DNA from: Shewanella sp. KX20019
Lineage (GTDB): Bacteria; Pseudomonadota; Gammaproteobacteria; Enterobacterales; Shewanellaceae
Direction: 5' to 3'
DNA length: 64,000 bases
NCBI RefSeq assembly: GCF_016757755.1
Contig: NZ_CP068437.1
Location: forward strand, 1,550,001-1,614,000
This document shows, piece after piece, positions 8,920 to 18,407 of this stretch. The notes below the pieces were generated by a model, which had not been told where the DNA came from, searched no databases, and saw only the letters and a program-made list of their open reading frames with translations. Numbering within the stretch: position 1 is the first letter of the stretch; every line of letters starts with the position of its first letter. The translations under genes and the position numbers were made by a program.

Positions 8920-9325
8920 ATAAAAATGGAGCCCCTTTACTACTTTCTTCTCATATCAATGCAAGGGAGCATAAAAATGGTCAAGGTGACGCTTTTGAGT
9001 TGAATGACTTATACTTTGTTATTGAATATTAAGAACTAATTCTTTTGGCTTGTAATTATTACTTTATAGCTACTCTTGGTTACGTTTAAAGAGCAGTCAA
9101 AAATGAAGTTTTTTAGTCGGATCTTTATTAAAGCAGAACATTAAAATCCTGCTAGTGCATTATTGGCTGGCCAACTCTTAAGTTGGATAGACGATGAGGC
9201 AGCTACTTTTGCAGACTGCCAAATGAAAAGTTTGAGTCTTTAAATGAATATCAGCAGTGAATGTAATAGTGCCCACACGATAGGGAGATGTGATTGAGTT
9301 TAGCTTGTCTTTGCTAAGCTATGGG
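8920..9325. other. Intergenic stretch, no gene seen
   Basis: The region is AT-rich and holds no open frame worth calling on either strand. It separates two minus-strand units. Confidence 0.4.
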
Positions 9326-9535
9326 TCAATCTTCACTGAGGTCATTTTTTACTGAGTTGACGGCATCACGGGATGCATGGCCAATAGCGCGGGTGGTATC
9401 ACGCGTTGCATGACCAATATCAGTCGTGACCTCTTTGGTCGTTTCACCAATCTGACGGCCAGCATCTTTTAGTTCTGCACAAGCGCTGACAGTCGTTATT
9501 GCGGCGAGGAGAATAACTAAAGCGGGTAATCTCAC
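9326..9535 (-). CDS. Small lipoprotein with amphipathic repeats
   Basis: The 69-residue product has a lipoprotein signal with lipobox VSAC (Cys19). A helical stretch follows in which an 11-residue pattern is roughly repeated (IGHATRDTTRA then IGHASRDAVNS). Such short amphipathic-repeat lipoproteins are usually anchored to a membrane, but I cannot name a function. The start is a GTG with only a weak upstream GGAT box. It lies downstream of ndh on the same strand, separated by a strong hairpin. Confidence 0.65.
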   Translation of the reverse strand: MRLPALVILLAAITTVSACAELKDAGRQIGETTKEVTTDIGHATRDTTRAIGHASRDAVNSVKNDLSED

Positions 9536-9541
9536 AGTATC

Positions 9542-9595
9542 GATCCATTTATTAGGTAATTGCCGCCACTATGCCAGCAATTACCTAATGGATCC
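9542..9595 (-). terminator. Large hairpin between ndh and the small lipoprotein gene
   Basis: The inner arms ATTAGGTAATTGC and GCAATTACCTAAT are perfect, and outer GATCCAT/ATGGATC arms extend the stem with a small offset. It sits 18 bases past the ndh stop, so it may end ndh transcription, or it may fold in the leader of the lipoprotein mRNA. Confidence 0.6.
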
Positions 9596-9612
9596 AGCTT
9601 GTAAAAAACTGG

Positions 9613-10914
9613 TTAATGCAGTTTTAGGTGCGGATGAATAATGCGGCTAATGCCTTTTGCTAGCATTAGCAAGGTACCTTTAACTGGGCCGTGCAGCTCA
9701 ATAAGGTGTCTTCTATATAACGAGGTATAGACAAAGCGAGCAATCTTACCCTCTACCATCACGCCGCCGCCAATGAACGACATCAAATTACCAACGGTGT
9801 GGAACTTAGACAGGTTTACCAGTGCCCCAAGATCTTTATATACATATATGTTTGATGCCGGTTTACCCGCTAACAGTAACTTTATATTGTCTGCAGTCAT
9901 CAGTGCCATTTGGCGTGCCGATTGGCCTCGTGGCGGCACCCAGCTGCCATCCTCTTGTGGGCAAGCTGCACAATCGCCGATAGCGAAAATAGCAGGGTCA
10001 CGGCTGGTTTGCATATTTTGCTGTACCATCACTTGATTGATATGGTTGCTCTCTAATCCACCTATATCTTTTAAAAAGTCAGGTGCTTTAACACCCGTTG
10101 ACCAGATCACCATATCCGATGGAATGAATTGATCTTCAGAGGTATGCAGCCCCTCTGTTGTGACCTGATTGATCCGAGTATTGGTCATCACATTGACGCC
10201 GATTGCTGTTAGCTCTTTGGCGACAGAGGCCGAGATCTCAGCCTTTTCGACTTTAGGAAGGATGCGTTTATCCGCTTCAATCAAGGTGATTTCAAGTAAG
10301 CTACTATCAATTTTGTAGCCAAATCCGCGTAGCTGATCGACCGCATGGTGCATCTCTGCTGACATCTCTACACCTGTTGCCCCCGCACCAACGACGGCGA
10401 TTTTTATTTTTTCATCGAGTTGGTGATGGCTGGCGTAGCGCATAAATTTATTGAGCAATATGGTGCGGATCTCCATAGCTTGCTCAGTGCTATCTAAGAA
10501 GACGCAGTTGTCGCGTACACCGTCAATATTGAAATCATTAGCGATACTGCCGATGGCGATGACGAGATAGTCATAATCGATACGGCGGGCTGGTAATAAC
10601 TCTTCACCTTGCTCATCGGTGATAGGCGCCAAAATGACCTGTTTTGCTTCTCTATCAATCTCGGTCATTGCACCTTGTTGAAAGTGGTAGCCATGGCCTG
10701 CAGCGTGACCACGGTAGCTAATAGCATCAATGCCGATATCCAATGCACCCGTTGCTACCTCATGCAAAAGAGGTTTCCAAATATGGCTCTCTGCACAGTC
10801 AATTAGAGTGACTCTGGCCTTGCCTTTTCGCCCTAACTGGTGACCAAGCTTAGTCGCAATTTCCATTCCACCAGCGCCGCCACCGACGATGACAATATTT
10901 GCCATTTTATGCAT
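9613..10914 (-). CDS. ndh: Type II NADH:quinone oxidoreductase
   Basis: This single-subunit flavoprotein oxidises NADH and passes electrons to quinone without pumping protons, at the inner face of the cytoplasmic membrane. The 433-residue protein has the FAD-binding Rossmann motif IVIVGGGAGGMEIATKLG near the N-terminus and the NADH-binding motif VVGAGATGVEMSAEM near residue 180. FAIGDCAA with PPRGQSARQMA follows near 310-335. The C-terminus has the hydrophobic/amphipathic membrane-binding region of the family. Size matches E. coli Ndh (434). AAGGA lies 10 bases before the chosen ATG. It appears to be a single-gene unit. Confidence 0.94.
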   Translation of the reverse strand: MHKMANIVIVGGGAGGMEIATKLGHQLGRKGKARVTLIDCAESHIWKPLLHEVATGALDIGIDAISYRGHAAGHGYHFQQGAMTEIDREAKQVILAPITDEQGEELLPARRIDYDYLVIAIGSIANDFNIDGVRDNCVFLDSTEQAMEIRTILLNKFMRYASHHQLDEKIKIAVVGAGATGVEMSAEMHHAVDQLRGFGYKIDSSLLEITLIEADKRILPKVEKAEISASVAKELTAIGVNVMTNTRINQVTTEGLHTSEDQFIPSDMVIWSTGVKAPDFLKDIGGLESNHINQVMVQQNMQTSRDPAIFAIGDCAACPQEDGSWVPPRGQSARQMALMTADNIKLLLAGKPASNIYVYKDLGALVNLSKFHTVGNLMSFIGGGVMVEGKIARFVYTSLYRRHLIELHGPVKGTLLMLAKGISRIIHPHLKLH

Positions 10915-11324
10915 GAGTTTACAATCCTTGAATTAATAAAGTAGTAAGTAAAATAGAGCTTTAGATATCAGGCGAGTGAACTAACTTGTTGTTTAAGTTG
11001 TTTTTAGGTGTGCTTTCCACTGTTTTGTAATTAGAAAAGTAATAACTATAAACACAGTAAATTGTAGCAGTGAGCTTGAAAAACGGCAATTGATTCAATA
11101 AGTGTCGCCTGAAGCGATAAATGTCATCTTTTCGTCGTTATGTTGCTGTTTCGTATGTATTTTGTAGTTTTGGTTTTGGCGTTTTAGTCAGCTGGTGACA
11201 ATGGCAGAGGGTCGATAACTGTGATCTGGGAGGGGTATTAATGCTTAGAAATGTGAACTGGGTTGGGTTTATATCAATTGAAGTTAGCGGCATGCTCTAA
11301 CTGTTAGAACATGCCTGCTAATGA
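10915..11324. other. Intergenic stretch upstream of ndh
   Basis: This AT-rich spacer must contain the ndh promoter. I looked for an FNR-type TTGAT-N4-ATCAA site and did not find a convincing one. No open frame is evident. Confidence 0.4.
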
Positions 11325-11687
11325 TTACAGTTTGCTTAAGCGAGATTTATAATCATCGATAATGTGTTCCATTATCTCTTGTACTGATGCGTCTTTGGTT
11401 TTGTTATCCATAAAGACTTTAAAGGTTGCCAGTACATGTATGTCATCTCTAAGGCGGTCATTCTTCATCGAAAAGTAGGCTTGCTCTTGTTCCGCTTCTC
11501 TAACAACAAGACCCTCATGCTCAAACAATCGAGTGCCTGAATGGCCGTGCCATTTGGTGATTCTGTCGAGTGCGATTTCACATGAACGGTTAATCTCAAT
11601 ATGGTTTAGCCAGCTTGTTGGATGAGAGGGATCCTTTATTTGAGGGCATCGGACTGTATAGTTATAAACGTGGGAAATTGCTGTCAT
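11325..11687 (-). CDS. Hypothetical protein, 120 residues
   Basis: I do not recognise this protein. It is soluble, with no signal peptide or membrane segment, and is rich in charged residues with several His and Trp (TKWHGHSG). The C-terminal third is predicted helical (IMEHIIDDYKSRLSKL). The ATG is preceded by AGGTAGG, a reasonable ribosome binding site. It stands alone between ndh and the RND operon. Confidence 0.6.
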   Translation of the reverse strand: MTAISHVYNYTVRCPQIKDPSHPTSWLNHIEINRSCEIALDRITKWHGHSGTRLFEHEGLVVREAEQEQAYFSMKNDRLRDDIHVLATFKVFMDNKTKDASVQEIMEHIIDDYKSRLSKL

Positions 11688-12237
11688 AAATTACCTACCT
11701 GTTCGCTGTAACGGATGCCATATTGGGCACTGTTTTTTATTCTGGTCAACAAATCGTGTTGGCCTGTGCGTACTGTATGTGTCTAACATTAACAATTAAG
11801 TTTTAACTTTGGTCATTCAATCTAATAATAGCTTACGTGTCATGCTGTTATAGATAGTAACGTAAAAGAGCTACAATATTTGTATCATTATTGGACTGCT
11901 ATTGAAACCACAACTCTTGCTAATTTTAAAGCCTAGCTAAAACTTAGTTGCTCTGAGTATTTTTTACCATGACATCAACTCCAATAAACTTGCTCTAGCT
12001 CCCACTTTTACCTCTGACAACCTCGACAAAGGTCACTTTGACTGATAAAGCATCAGTTAATTTAATGACGTGCTTTTGTTGGCTATTTGCTGCTGTTTTT
12101 TTAGGAATATGCGAGTTAAGCGATTTGCTTGTGTAGAAACAATGCTGCAAATATGTAAAAAGGTTTATATGAAGGGCAGTATATGCTTATAATTTCACAA
12201 TAAAGTAATCCAATCCCCAACCCTCCAGGAGGCTTAA
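11688..12237. other. Intergenic stretch upstream of the RND operon
   Basis: About 550 bases hold no credible gene on either strand. The last 15 bases contain a strong CCAGGAGG ribosome binding site for the adaptor gene. No local transcriptional regulator is encoded next to the pump, so its control is not evident from this window. Confidence 0.4.
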
Positions 12238-13398
12238 ATGGCCTGTTCAACAGTTTCAAAGCTAAAACTGCTAGCCATAGTGTGCATTAGTATTATTGCC
12301 ACCGGCTGTGGTGAGGCTCCAGCACCTCAAGCGGCGGCGTTGCCGAGTGTGATTGTTAGCACTGCAAAGATGGAAGACATCCAGTCTAAAACTGAAATTG
12401 TTGGCCGAACTAGGGGATCTGAAGATGTGACCATTAAATCGCAAATTCAGGGGCAACTGCTTAAGCGCTCTTTCATCGAGGGAGACGATGTTACTCAAGG
12501 GGACTTGCTGTTTGAGATCGACCCTGCAACCTATGTTGCTGAGTTGGCTCAGCAAAAAGCGGTATTGAAGCAAGCGGTAGCCTCTAGAGATGTGGCGGTA
12601 ATGAATTGGGAACGTGGTCGTCGCTTATTGCCTGATGGCATGATCAGTGCCCAGGACATGGATGAACTAACTTCGCGTAAGCTGACTACAGCCGCCGGGG
12701 TTGTGCAAGCCGAGGCTGCGGTGAGTGCTGCAGAGTTACAGCTCAGTTATACCAACATCTATGCCCCTATTTCAGGTCGAATTAGTAATGCTAAAGTCAG
12801 TACTGGTGACATCATTAGCCCGCAATCAGATATGGCGAACTTAGTTCAACTGCAGCCAATGTGGGTTAACTTTCAGGTCGCCGAAAGAGCGTTAATTAGT
12901 GCACAACAGAGTTTTTCTAAAGCGCTATCACGAGATATTAAGATCCAAGATATTGTGATTAATCTGCGTTTGCCGAATGCGACCATGCATAAAGAGTCAG
13001 GTTACATCGATTTTGTCAGCAACAAGGTTGATCCCGCGACTGGCACCCTACCTATTCGTGCAACTTTTAAGAATGCAGATAATTTTATGCTGCCAGGCAT
13101 GTTTGTCACCTTGATTATCGAATCGCCCATTAAAGAGCAAGCGTTATTAATCCCACAGGCGTCTGTACAAGAAGATCAACAAGGTCGTTTTGTCATGGTG
13201 CTTAACGAACAGAATAAAGTTGAGAAGCGTATCGTCGAGCTTGGCGAACGATTTGGGGTTAAATGGCGTGTGCTGAGTGGTTTAGATGGTGGTGACCGTA
13301 TCGTTGTTGACGGGCTACAAAAAATCCGCCCCGGTATTGAAGTGAACGCGGTCGAACAAGAGATTGTTCCTTTCCAAGACGCAAATGAAACTAAGTAG
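12238..13398 (+). CDS. RND efflux periplasmic adaptor lipoprotein (AcrA/MexA family)
   Basis: This adaptor bridges an inner-membrane RND pump and an outer-membrane channel. The 386-residue protein has a lipoprotein signal with lipobox ATGC (Cys24). A first lipoyl half follows (GQLLKRSFIEGDDVTQGDLLFEIDP), then a helical hairpin (about 95-150) and a second lipoyl half (ISGRISNAKVSTGDIIS). Beta-barrel and membrane-proximal domains end with the GLDGGDRIVVDGLQKIRPG motif of the family. Nine bases separate it from the pump gene, so they form an operon. No TolC-like gene is adjacent; a shared outer-membrane channel encoded elsewhere is likely. Confidence 0.92.
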   Translation: MACSTVSKLKLLAIVCISIIATGCGEAPAPQAAALPSVIVSTAKMEDIQSKTEIVGRTRGSEDVTIKSQIQGQLLKRSFIEGDDVTQGDLLFEIDPATYVAELAQQKAVLKQAVASRDVAVMNWERGRRLLPDGMISAQDMDELTSRKLTTAAGVVQAEAAVSAAELQLSYTNIYAPISGRISNAKVSTGDIISPQSDMANLVQLQPMWVNFQVAERALISAQQSFSKALSRDIKIQDIVINLRLPNATMHKESGYIDFVSNKVDPATGTLPIRATFKNADNFMLPGMFVTLIIESPIKEQALLIPQASVQEDQQGRFVMVLNEQNKVEKRIVELGERFGVKWRVLSGLDGGDRIVVDGLQKIRPGIEVNAVEQEIVPFQDANETK

Positions 13399-13407
13399 AG
13401 GCTTGCT

Positions 13408-16400
13408 ATGATTAGTGAATTCTTCATCAATAGGCCTAAGTTTGCCTTTGTGATCTCTACCGTACTGACTTTGGTGGGGCTTATATCAATCCCAATCTTG
13501 TCAGTGGCTGAGTTTCCTGAGATTGCGCCACCGCAAGTGAGTGTGTCGACCAGTTACTCTGGCGCCAGTGCCAATATTGTCAAAGACACCATCGCCCAGC
13601 CGTTAGAAGCTGAGGTGAACGGCGTTGAAGGCATGTTGTATATGGAGTCAAAGAGTGCCAACGACGGTAGCTATTCACTCAATGTGACCTTTGAGGTCGG
13701 TACCGACCCCGATATGGCACAGGTAAAAGTACAAAACCGGGTGCAGCAAGCCATGCCGAGATTGCCTGAAGAGGTGAAAAGGCAGGGGGTGAAAGTTGAG
13801 AAACAGAGCCCCAATATTTTGATGGTGGTCAACCTTGTTTCTCCTAAAGAAACCTTTGATTCACTGTTTATTACTAACTATGCGGGCCTGAATGTAAAAG
13901 ATGCCTTAGCGCGTCAGAATGGCGTATCGAAAGTACAGATTATTGGTGCACTCGATTACGCAATGCGAATATGGCTTGATCCCGATAAAATGGCCAGCTT
14001 TTCGATTACAGCCACCGATGTTATCGCGGCATTGCAAGAGCAAAATATTCAAGTCGCTGCGGGGCGTATTGGTGCTGCGCCAGTCGATCCTGAGCAGCAG
14101 TTCCAATATACGCTGCAGACCAAAGGACGACTTAAGAATCCGAAAGAGTTTGCGGATGTTGTGGTCCGAGCTAATGAAGATGGCTCAAAAGTTATAGTCG
14201 GCGATGTGGCTCGTGTTGAGCTAGGCTCACAAACCTATGACGCCCAAGGCAGGCTCAACAACAAACCGTCAGCGATTATCTCTATCTACCAGTCACCGGA
14301 TGCTAACGCCTTAGAAGTGGCGGCGGGCATTCGACAGCAGATGGATAGCCTAGCGGCTAACTTTCCAAGAGATCTTGAGTACGAAGTGCTATATGACACC
14401 ACAGAGTTTGTAGAAACCTCGATTAAAGAGGTGGTGCAAACGCTGTTTATCTCAGTTGCCTTGGTTATCTTTGTAGTGTTTATTTTCTTGCAGGATGTTC
14501 GTTCAACCTTGATCCCCGGGATTGCGATCCCAGTTTCTTTGATTGGTACCTTTGCCTTCTTGTTGATCTCCGGCATGAGCATTAATACGGTGTCGCTATT
14601 CGCGCTTATCTTAGCCATTGGTATTGTGGTTGATGATGCCATTGTGGTGGTAGAAAACGTAACGCGTTTAATGCAAGACGAAGGCTTGTCACCGAAAGAA
14701 GCGACTTCTAAGGCGATGAAAGAGGTCACCGGACCGATTATAGCGACGACCTTAGTGCTGTTAGCGGTATTTGCACCTACGGCAGTGATGCCTGGGATCA
14801 CCGGGCAAATGTATGCTCAGTTCTCGGTAACCATCTGTATATCGGTACTTATCTCATCAGTTAATGCATTGACGCTAAGTCCGGCATTATGCGCCTCTGT
14901 ACTGCGAGCACCGAAAGATCATACCCAAGGTTTCCACGCTAAGTTCAATAAGCACTTTAATATTTTCACTGGCAAATACACCAAACTAGTTCATGTACTC
15001 ACCCGCAAGCTGGTGTTGGTGCTAGTGGTCTTTATCGCACTGTTAGCAGCGACTGGCGGTTTAGCAAAAATCTTACCATCGGGCTTTGTGCCGATGGAGG
15101 ACAAGAAAGCCTTTATGGTTGATATTCAGCTTCCTGATGGTGCATCACTTAACCGTACCGAAGATGTCATGCGTGAATTGGTGGAGTTAACGCTGGCAGA
15201 GCCGGGCGTTGAAAACGTGATCCATGCCAGTGGCTTTAGTATTTTATCTGGATCGGTTACTTCAAACGGCGGTTTGATGATTGTCACGCTATCGACCTGG
15301 GCTGAGCGTGAGTCAGCTGATATGGCTGAGCATGCGATTGTGGCAAAACTGCAAGCCAAATACGCGGCGAATCCATCTGTTAAAGCAATGGCTTTCTCAC
15401 TGCCGCCAATACCAGGTGTAGGTAGTGTAGGTGGTTTTGAGTTTGTACTACAAGACACTCAAGGTCGTAGCCCGCAGGAGCTAGCATCGGTGATGCGTGC
15501 GCTTATAATGAAAGCGAACGAGCAGCCTGAAATTGCCATGTCATTTAGTAATTTCCGCGCCGATGTGCCGCAAATGTTTGTCGATGTTGACCGCGACAAG
15601 GCAAAGGCATTAGGCATACCGCTTAATGAGATCTTCACCACCATGCAGACTATGTTGGGGTCGATGTATGTCAATGACTTTAACCGCTTCGGTAAGGTCT
15701 TTAGAGTGATATTGCAGGCGGAAGGTGAATACCGAAATTCCGATAGGGATATTGCCCGCTTTTATGTGCGTTCTTCATCCGGTGAAATGGTGCCACTGAG
15801 TACCTTGGTGACAGTGACGCCAATATTGGGACCAGACGTGATGAACTCATACAATATGTTTAGTTCTACCACGATTAACGGCTTTCCTGCACCAGGCTAT
15901 AGTTCCGGTGATGCGATTCTCGCTATGGAACGAGCAGCCTCTCAGAGCTTACCTACAGGCTATACCTATGAATGGACTGGGCAGACATACCAAGAGATTA
16001 AAGCGGGTAACTTAGCGCCACTTATCTTTGCCTTAGCCTTGGTCTTTACCTATCTATTTTTGGTAGCTCAGTACGAGAGTTGGACCATTCCGTTTGCGGT
16101 GATGCTTGCCGTGCCGATTGCGATATTAGGAGCGTTTCTTAATATTTGGCTGGTGGGTGCTGAGCTCAACTTGTACGCCCAGATTGGTTTGGTGTTGTTG
16201 ATAGGCTTGGCCTGTAAGAACGCTATCTTAATTGTTGAGTTTGCCAAGCAGTTAAGAGAGGAGGGTAAGAGTATTTTGGATGCCGGTGAAACGGCTGCGA
16301 GACTGCGTTTCCGAGCAGTATTAATGACCGCTTTTTCGTTCTTACTCGGGGTACTACCTTTAGTTGTAGCCACAGGCGCGGGCGCCGGTAGTCGCCGAGC

Positions 16401-16560
16401 ACTAGGTTATTCGGTGTTCGGTGGTATGTTAGCGGCCACTATCGTTGGTACCTTGCTTGTGCCTGTTTTCTACGTGATGATGCAAACGTTACGTGAAAAG
16501 TTTAAAGGTAAAGCAGAACCTAAAGAGGAAGAACTTAAGAGCGAAGAGGTAAAGGGTTAA
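13408..16560 (+). CDS. RND multidrug efflux transporter (AcrB/MexB, HAE1 type)
   Basis: This proton-driven inner-membrane trimer exports drugs and other amphiphiles. The 1050-residue length is exactly typical (AcrB 1049). It begins with the family start MISEFFINRPKFAFVIS. It carries the proton-relay aspartates in TM4 within LAIGIVVDDAIVVVENV, the second-repeat motif AGSRRALGYSVFGGM and twelve hydrophobic helices in two blocks separated by large periplasmic loops. It overlaps no neighbour and is ended by a strong terminator. Closest named relatives are the AcrB/MexB/MexF class; substrate range cannot be read from sequence. Confidence 0.94.
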   Translation: MISEFFINRPKFAFVISTVLTLVGLISIPILSVAEFPEIAPPQVSVSTSYSGASANIVKDTIAQPLEAEVNGVEGMLYMESKSANDGSYSLNVTFEVGTDPDMAQVKVQNRVQQAMPRLPEEVKRQGVKVEKQSPNILMVVNLVSPKETFDSLFITNYAGLNVKDALARQNGVSKVQIIGALDYAMRIWLDPDKMASFSITATDVIAALQEQNIQVAAGRIGAAPVDPEQQFQYTLQTKGRLKNPKEFADVVVRANEDGSKVIVGDVARVELGSQTYDAQGRLNNKPSAIISIYQSPDANALEVAAGIRQQMDSLAANFPRDLEYEVLYDTTEFVETSIKEVVQTLFISVALVIFVVFIFLQDVRSTLIPGIAIPVSLIGTFAFLLISGMSINTVSLFALILAIGIVVDDAIVVVENVTRLMQDEGLSPKEATSKAMKEVTGPIIATTLVLLAVFAPTAVMPGITGQMYAQFSVTICISVLISSVNALTLSPALCASVLRAPKDHTQGFHAKFNKHFNIFTGKYTKLVHVLTRKLVLVLVVFIALLAATGGLAKILPSGFVPMEDKKAFMVDIQLPDGASLNRTEDVMRELVELTLAEPGVENVIHASGFSILSGSVTSNGGLMIVTLSTWAERESADMAEHAIVAKLQAKYAANPSVKAMAFSLPPIPGVGSVGGFEFVLQDTQGRSPQELASVMRALIMKANEQPEIAMSFSNFRADVPQMFVDVDRDKAKALGIPLNEIFTTMQTMLGSMYVNDFNRFGKVFRVILQAEGEYRNSDRDIARFYVRSSSGEMVPLSTLVTVTPILGPDVMNSYNMFSSTTINGFPAPGYSSGDAILAMERAASQSLPTGYTYEWTGQTYQEIKAGNLAPLIFALALVFTYLFLVAQYESWTIPFAVMLAVPIAILGAFLNIWLVGAELNLYAQIGLVLLIGLACKNAILIVEFAKQLREEGKSILDAGETAARLRFRAVLMTAFSFLLGVLPLVVATGAGAGSRRALGYSVFGGMLAATIVGTLLVPVFYVMMQTLREKFKGKAEPKEEELKSEEVKG

Positions 16561-16610
16561 GCTCTTAAGCCTTAGTGTCTAAGTCCGTTTCAAGTACATT
16601 TTGAATTAAT

Positions 16611-16638
16611 GAAGGCCTGCATTGTTGCAGGCCTTTTT
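16611..16638 (+). terminator. Intrinsic terminator of the RND operon
   Basis: The stem AAGGCCTGC/GCAGGCCTT with a 6-base loop is followed by TTTTAT. Confidence 0.88.
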
Positions 16639-16639
16639 A

Positions 16640-17326
16640 TTGGTTAAGTATGGAGTGAGCGGGAGTTACTGGCTCACTGGCCCATACCGATTTAGTCTAA
16701 ATGTTGAAGCTATCATATTGTGTATTTTTATTTATAAAAAGAAACGTCGTGGTGCTTAACCCGCTCTTGCTTCCATAAGAGTCAATCCTGCAGCGTCACG
16801 GTGAAATTTCTGAGAAACGAAATTTCCAACGGGGAAGATTTGATTCTCAGAGTTTATTGAAATATTTTTAAGCTCAGACGTTTACGAGAAAACAGATAAA
16901 ACTTAAAACACAAGTGCTAAGTATTTACGCTTTTATAACCCTGTGCGGATGCAGTTGAGGCATTTGGTTTCATGGCCAATTCTGTTCCATACAGAATTCG
17001 GCACTCCCTCAATCCATGGAGCTCAGATTAAAGCGCAGAGCGGCCAAGGATGGTGCAAATAAAGATGCCAAAAACTGTCCTGCTAGGCATCGATAATTTT
17101 TTAACATCTAACAAAGCCTATAAGAATTAATCTTATGACGAATGTTAAAAAATGATACACGGACCCATTGAACACCCTAGGCTCTCTTTCTCCGCTGCCG
17201 ACGAGGTGATTTCTGTCGCTTCGATTTAGAAATTATCTATTTACAGTAATGCCTTAGCAGTGATAGTTTGTTAAGAAATTAACGAGTTGCTAAGAACGTT
17301 ATCGAGCGACTAATGATTAAGCTGTT
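16640..17326. other. Gene-poor stretch at the left edge of the cassette array
   Basis: No integrase gene or obvious remnant is visible here. A 59-base hairpin-prone segment (17096-17154) has arms ATTTTTTAACAT and ATGTTAAAAAAT. The 15-mer AGTTACTGGCTCACT at 16664-16678 recurs on the same strand at 23866-23880, beyond the other side of the array. The stretch ends with GCTGTTATGAG directly at the first cassette gene, which resembles the right end (GGCGTTATG) of the attC sites and may be a degenerate first recombination site. Confidence 0.5.
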
Positions 17327-17800
17327 ATGAGTTTTCCTATGGTGTCACAAACTGAGTTAGCAGAACGTACGATTAGATTTATGAATTTAATGCCTACGGA
17401 TCTAGGAATGGAATTAACTTTACTTAAAGGGCATCTTTTAATTGAAGAGTTTCTAAGTGATTTAATTAAGGTCAAATTATCTGATTACAATCCTTTAGGT
17501 CTAAAAGTTGAAAAAAGAATGATGTTTAACCAAAAATTAAATTTGTGTTGGGCATTAACACGAAAGGAATTACCTGATTCAATATGGATAGCGCTTAAAA
17601 AATTAAATTCTATACGTAATGACATGGCTCATGAAGTAGAGCCTAAAGGTATAAATAAAAAAATAACTGAACTAACGACACAAGTTTTACCAAACTCGGG
17701 GTTTAGTAAAGAGTCATACGAAGGACGGGAATTACTTTGTACTATTGCGTGGATGCATGCGGCATTGAGTGGCACAGCTTACCGCCAATCAAACTCATAA
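17327..17800 (+). CDS. Cassette gene: HEPN-like protein with an R-x4-H motif
   Basis: The 157-residue, mostly helical, soluble protein has the sequence LNSIRNDMAHEV, in which Arg97-Asn-Asp-Met-Ala-His102 is the R-x4-H pattern of the HEPN superfamily (RNases of toxin-antitoxin and other conflict systems, and also non-catalytic HEPN proteins). Upstream, LLIEEFLSDLIKVKL looks like the first long helix of such a four-helix fold. No antitoxin partner is encoded next to it, so it could be a solitary HEPN protein. It is the first recognisable cassette of the array, its stop overlaps the start of an attC site, and it has lower GC than the surrounding core genes. Confidence 0.72.
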   Translation: MSFPMVSQTELAERTIRFMNLMPTDLGMELTLLKGHLLIEEFLSDLIKVKLSDYNPLGLKVEKRMMFNQKLNLCWALTRKELPDSIWIALKKLNSIRNDMAHEVEPKGINKKITELTTQVLPNSGFSKESYEGRELLCTIAWMHAALSGTAYRQSNS

Positions 17801-17895
17801 CACGCCAATTAAGACGGGACTGCTAAAGCTTGGCTCAGTTTCGCTCCGCTATACAGTTTAGCCAAGCATTATCAGGCCCTTAATGGGGCGTTATG
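17798..17895 (+). repeat. attC site 1
   Basis: The imperfect palindrome runs from TAACACGCCAATTAAG to CTTAATGGGGCGTTATG, with an inner pair GCTTGGCT/AGCCAAGC. It overlaps the stop of the HEPN-like gene. This is the single-strand-foldable recombination site of an integron cassette. Confidence 0.88.
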
Positions 17896-17910
17896 TAGCA
17901 AGGAAGCATA

Positions 17911-18300
17911 TTGAACTGGTCGAGAATAATAAAGCTTTCAGCTTTCCACTTTGTAGCACTCACTTTATTGAGTATGTTAACTACTTTGTTCATTGGAGCT
18001 GATAATTTAGATAAACAAGCAGGGCGTGACTTGTTACTTTATTTTAATTTTCCTTCATTTATTGTTGGGTCAACTATCCTTACTCTATTTGCTAAAACAC
18101 AAAAGTCAAAAGTTTTATTGCATCTTTTAATATCTGTAATAATAAGCTATGTCGTATCTACTGCCATTGTTTCTGTACTTATGCAAACAGTATATATTTC
18201 ACCAACATGGGTTATTGATTTACCTATGTCTATAATGTCTATTTTAGTAGCAATATTCATTGGTGGATATTTTCGTGGTAAAACTAGAAATACTACATAA
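17911..18300 (+). CDS. Cassette gene: four-helix membrane protein
   Basis: The 129-residue protein is predicted to have four membrane-spanning helices (about 8-28, 43-63, 69-92 and 103-122) and ends in a short basic tail (RGKTRNTT). I do not recognise the family. The start is a TTG preceded by AAGGAAG at good spacing; there is no better ATG upstream. It occupies its own cassette between two attC sites. Confidence 0.68.
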   Translation: MNWSRIIKLSAFHFVALTLLSMLTTLFIGADNLDKQAGRDLLLYFNFPSFIVGSTILTLFAKTQKSKVLLHLLISVIISYVVSTAIVSVLMQTVYISPTWVIDLPMSIMSILVAIFIGGYFRGKTRNTT

Positions 18301-18392
18301 AAAGCTATTAATAAGGGCAAAAAACAGCTGGCGGTTTTCGTCCCTCAACATTTTAGCCAACAGTTTTAGTCCGCTTAATTGGGCGTTATACA
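18298..18392 (+). repeat. attC site 2, left end degenerate
   Basis: The right half (CCGCTTAATTGGGCGTTATA) and the inner stem AACAGCTGGC/AGCCAACAGTT are typical. The left core reads CATAAAAAGC where TAACGC would be expected, so the outermost pairing is weakened. It directly follows the stop of the preceding membrane-protein gene. Confidence 0.75.
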
Positions 18393-18407
18393 TTCAGGGA
18401 TAGTTTT

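Noticed and set aside
10915..11324. FNR or ArcA site upstream of ndh
   Set aside because: The closest sequence, TTGATTCAATAAG, lacks the second half-site of TTGAT-N4-ATCAA.
14286..14801. 171-codon open frame antisense to the RND pump
   Set aside because: It is a shadow of the high-GC third-position pattern of the pump gene, with low-complexity Ser/Thr/Ile composition and no ribosome binding site.
16640..17326. Integron integrase or its remnant at the left of the array
   Set aside because: No frame with tyrosine recombinase motifs is present on either strand.
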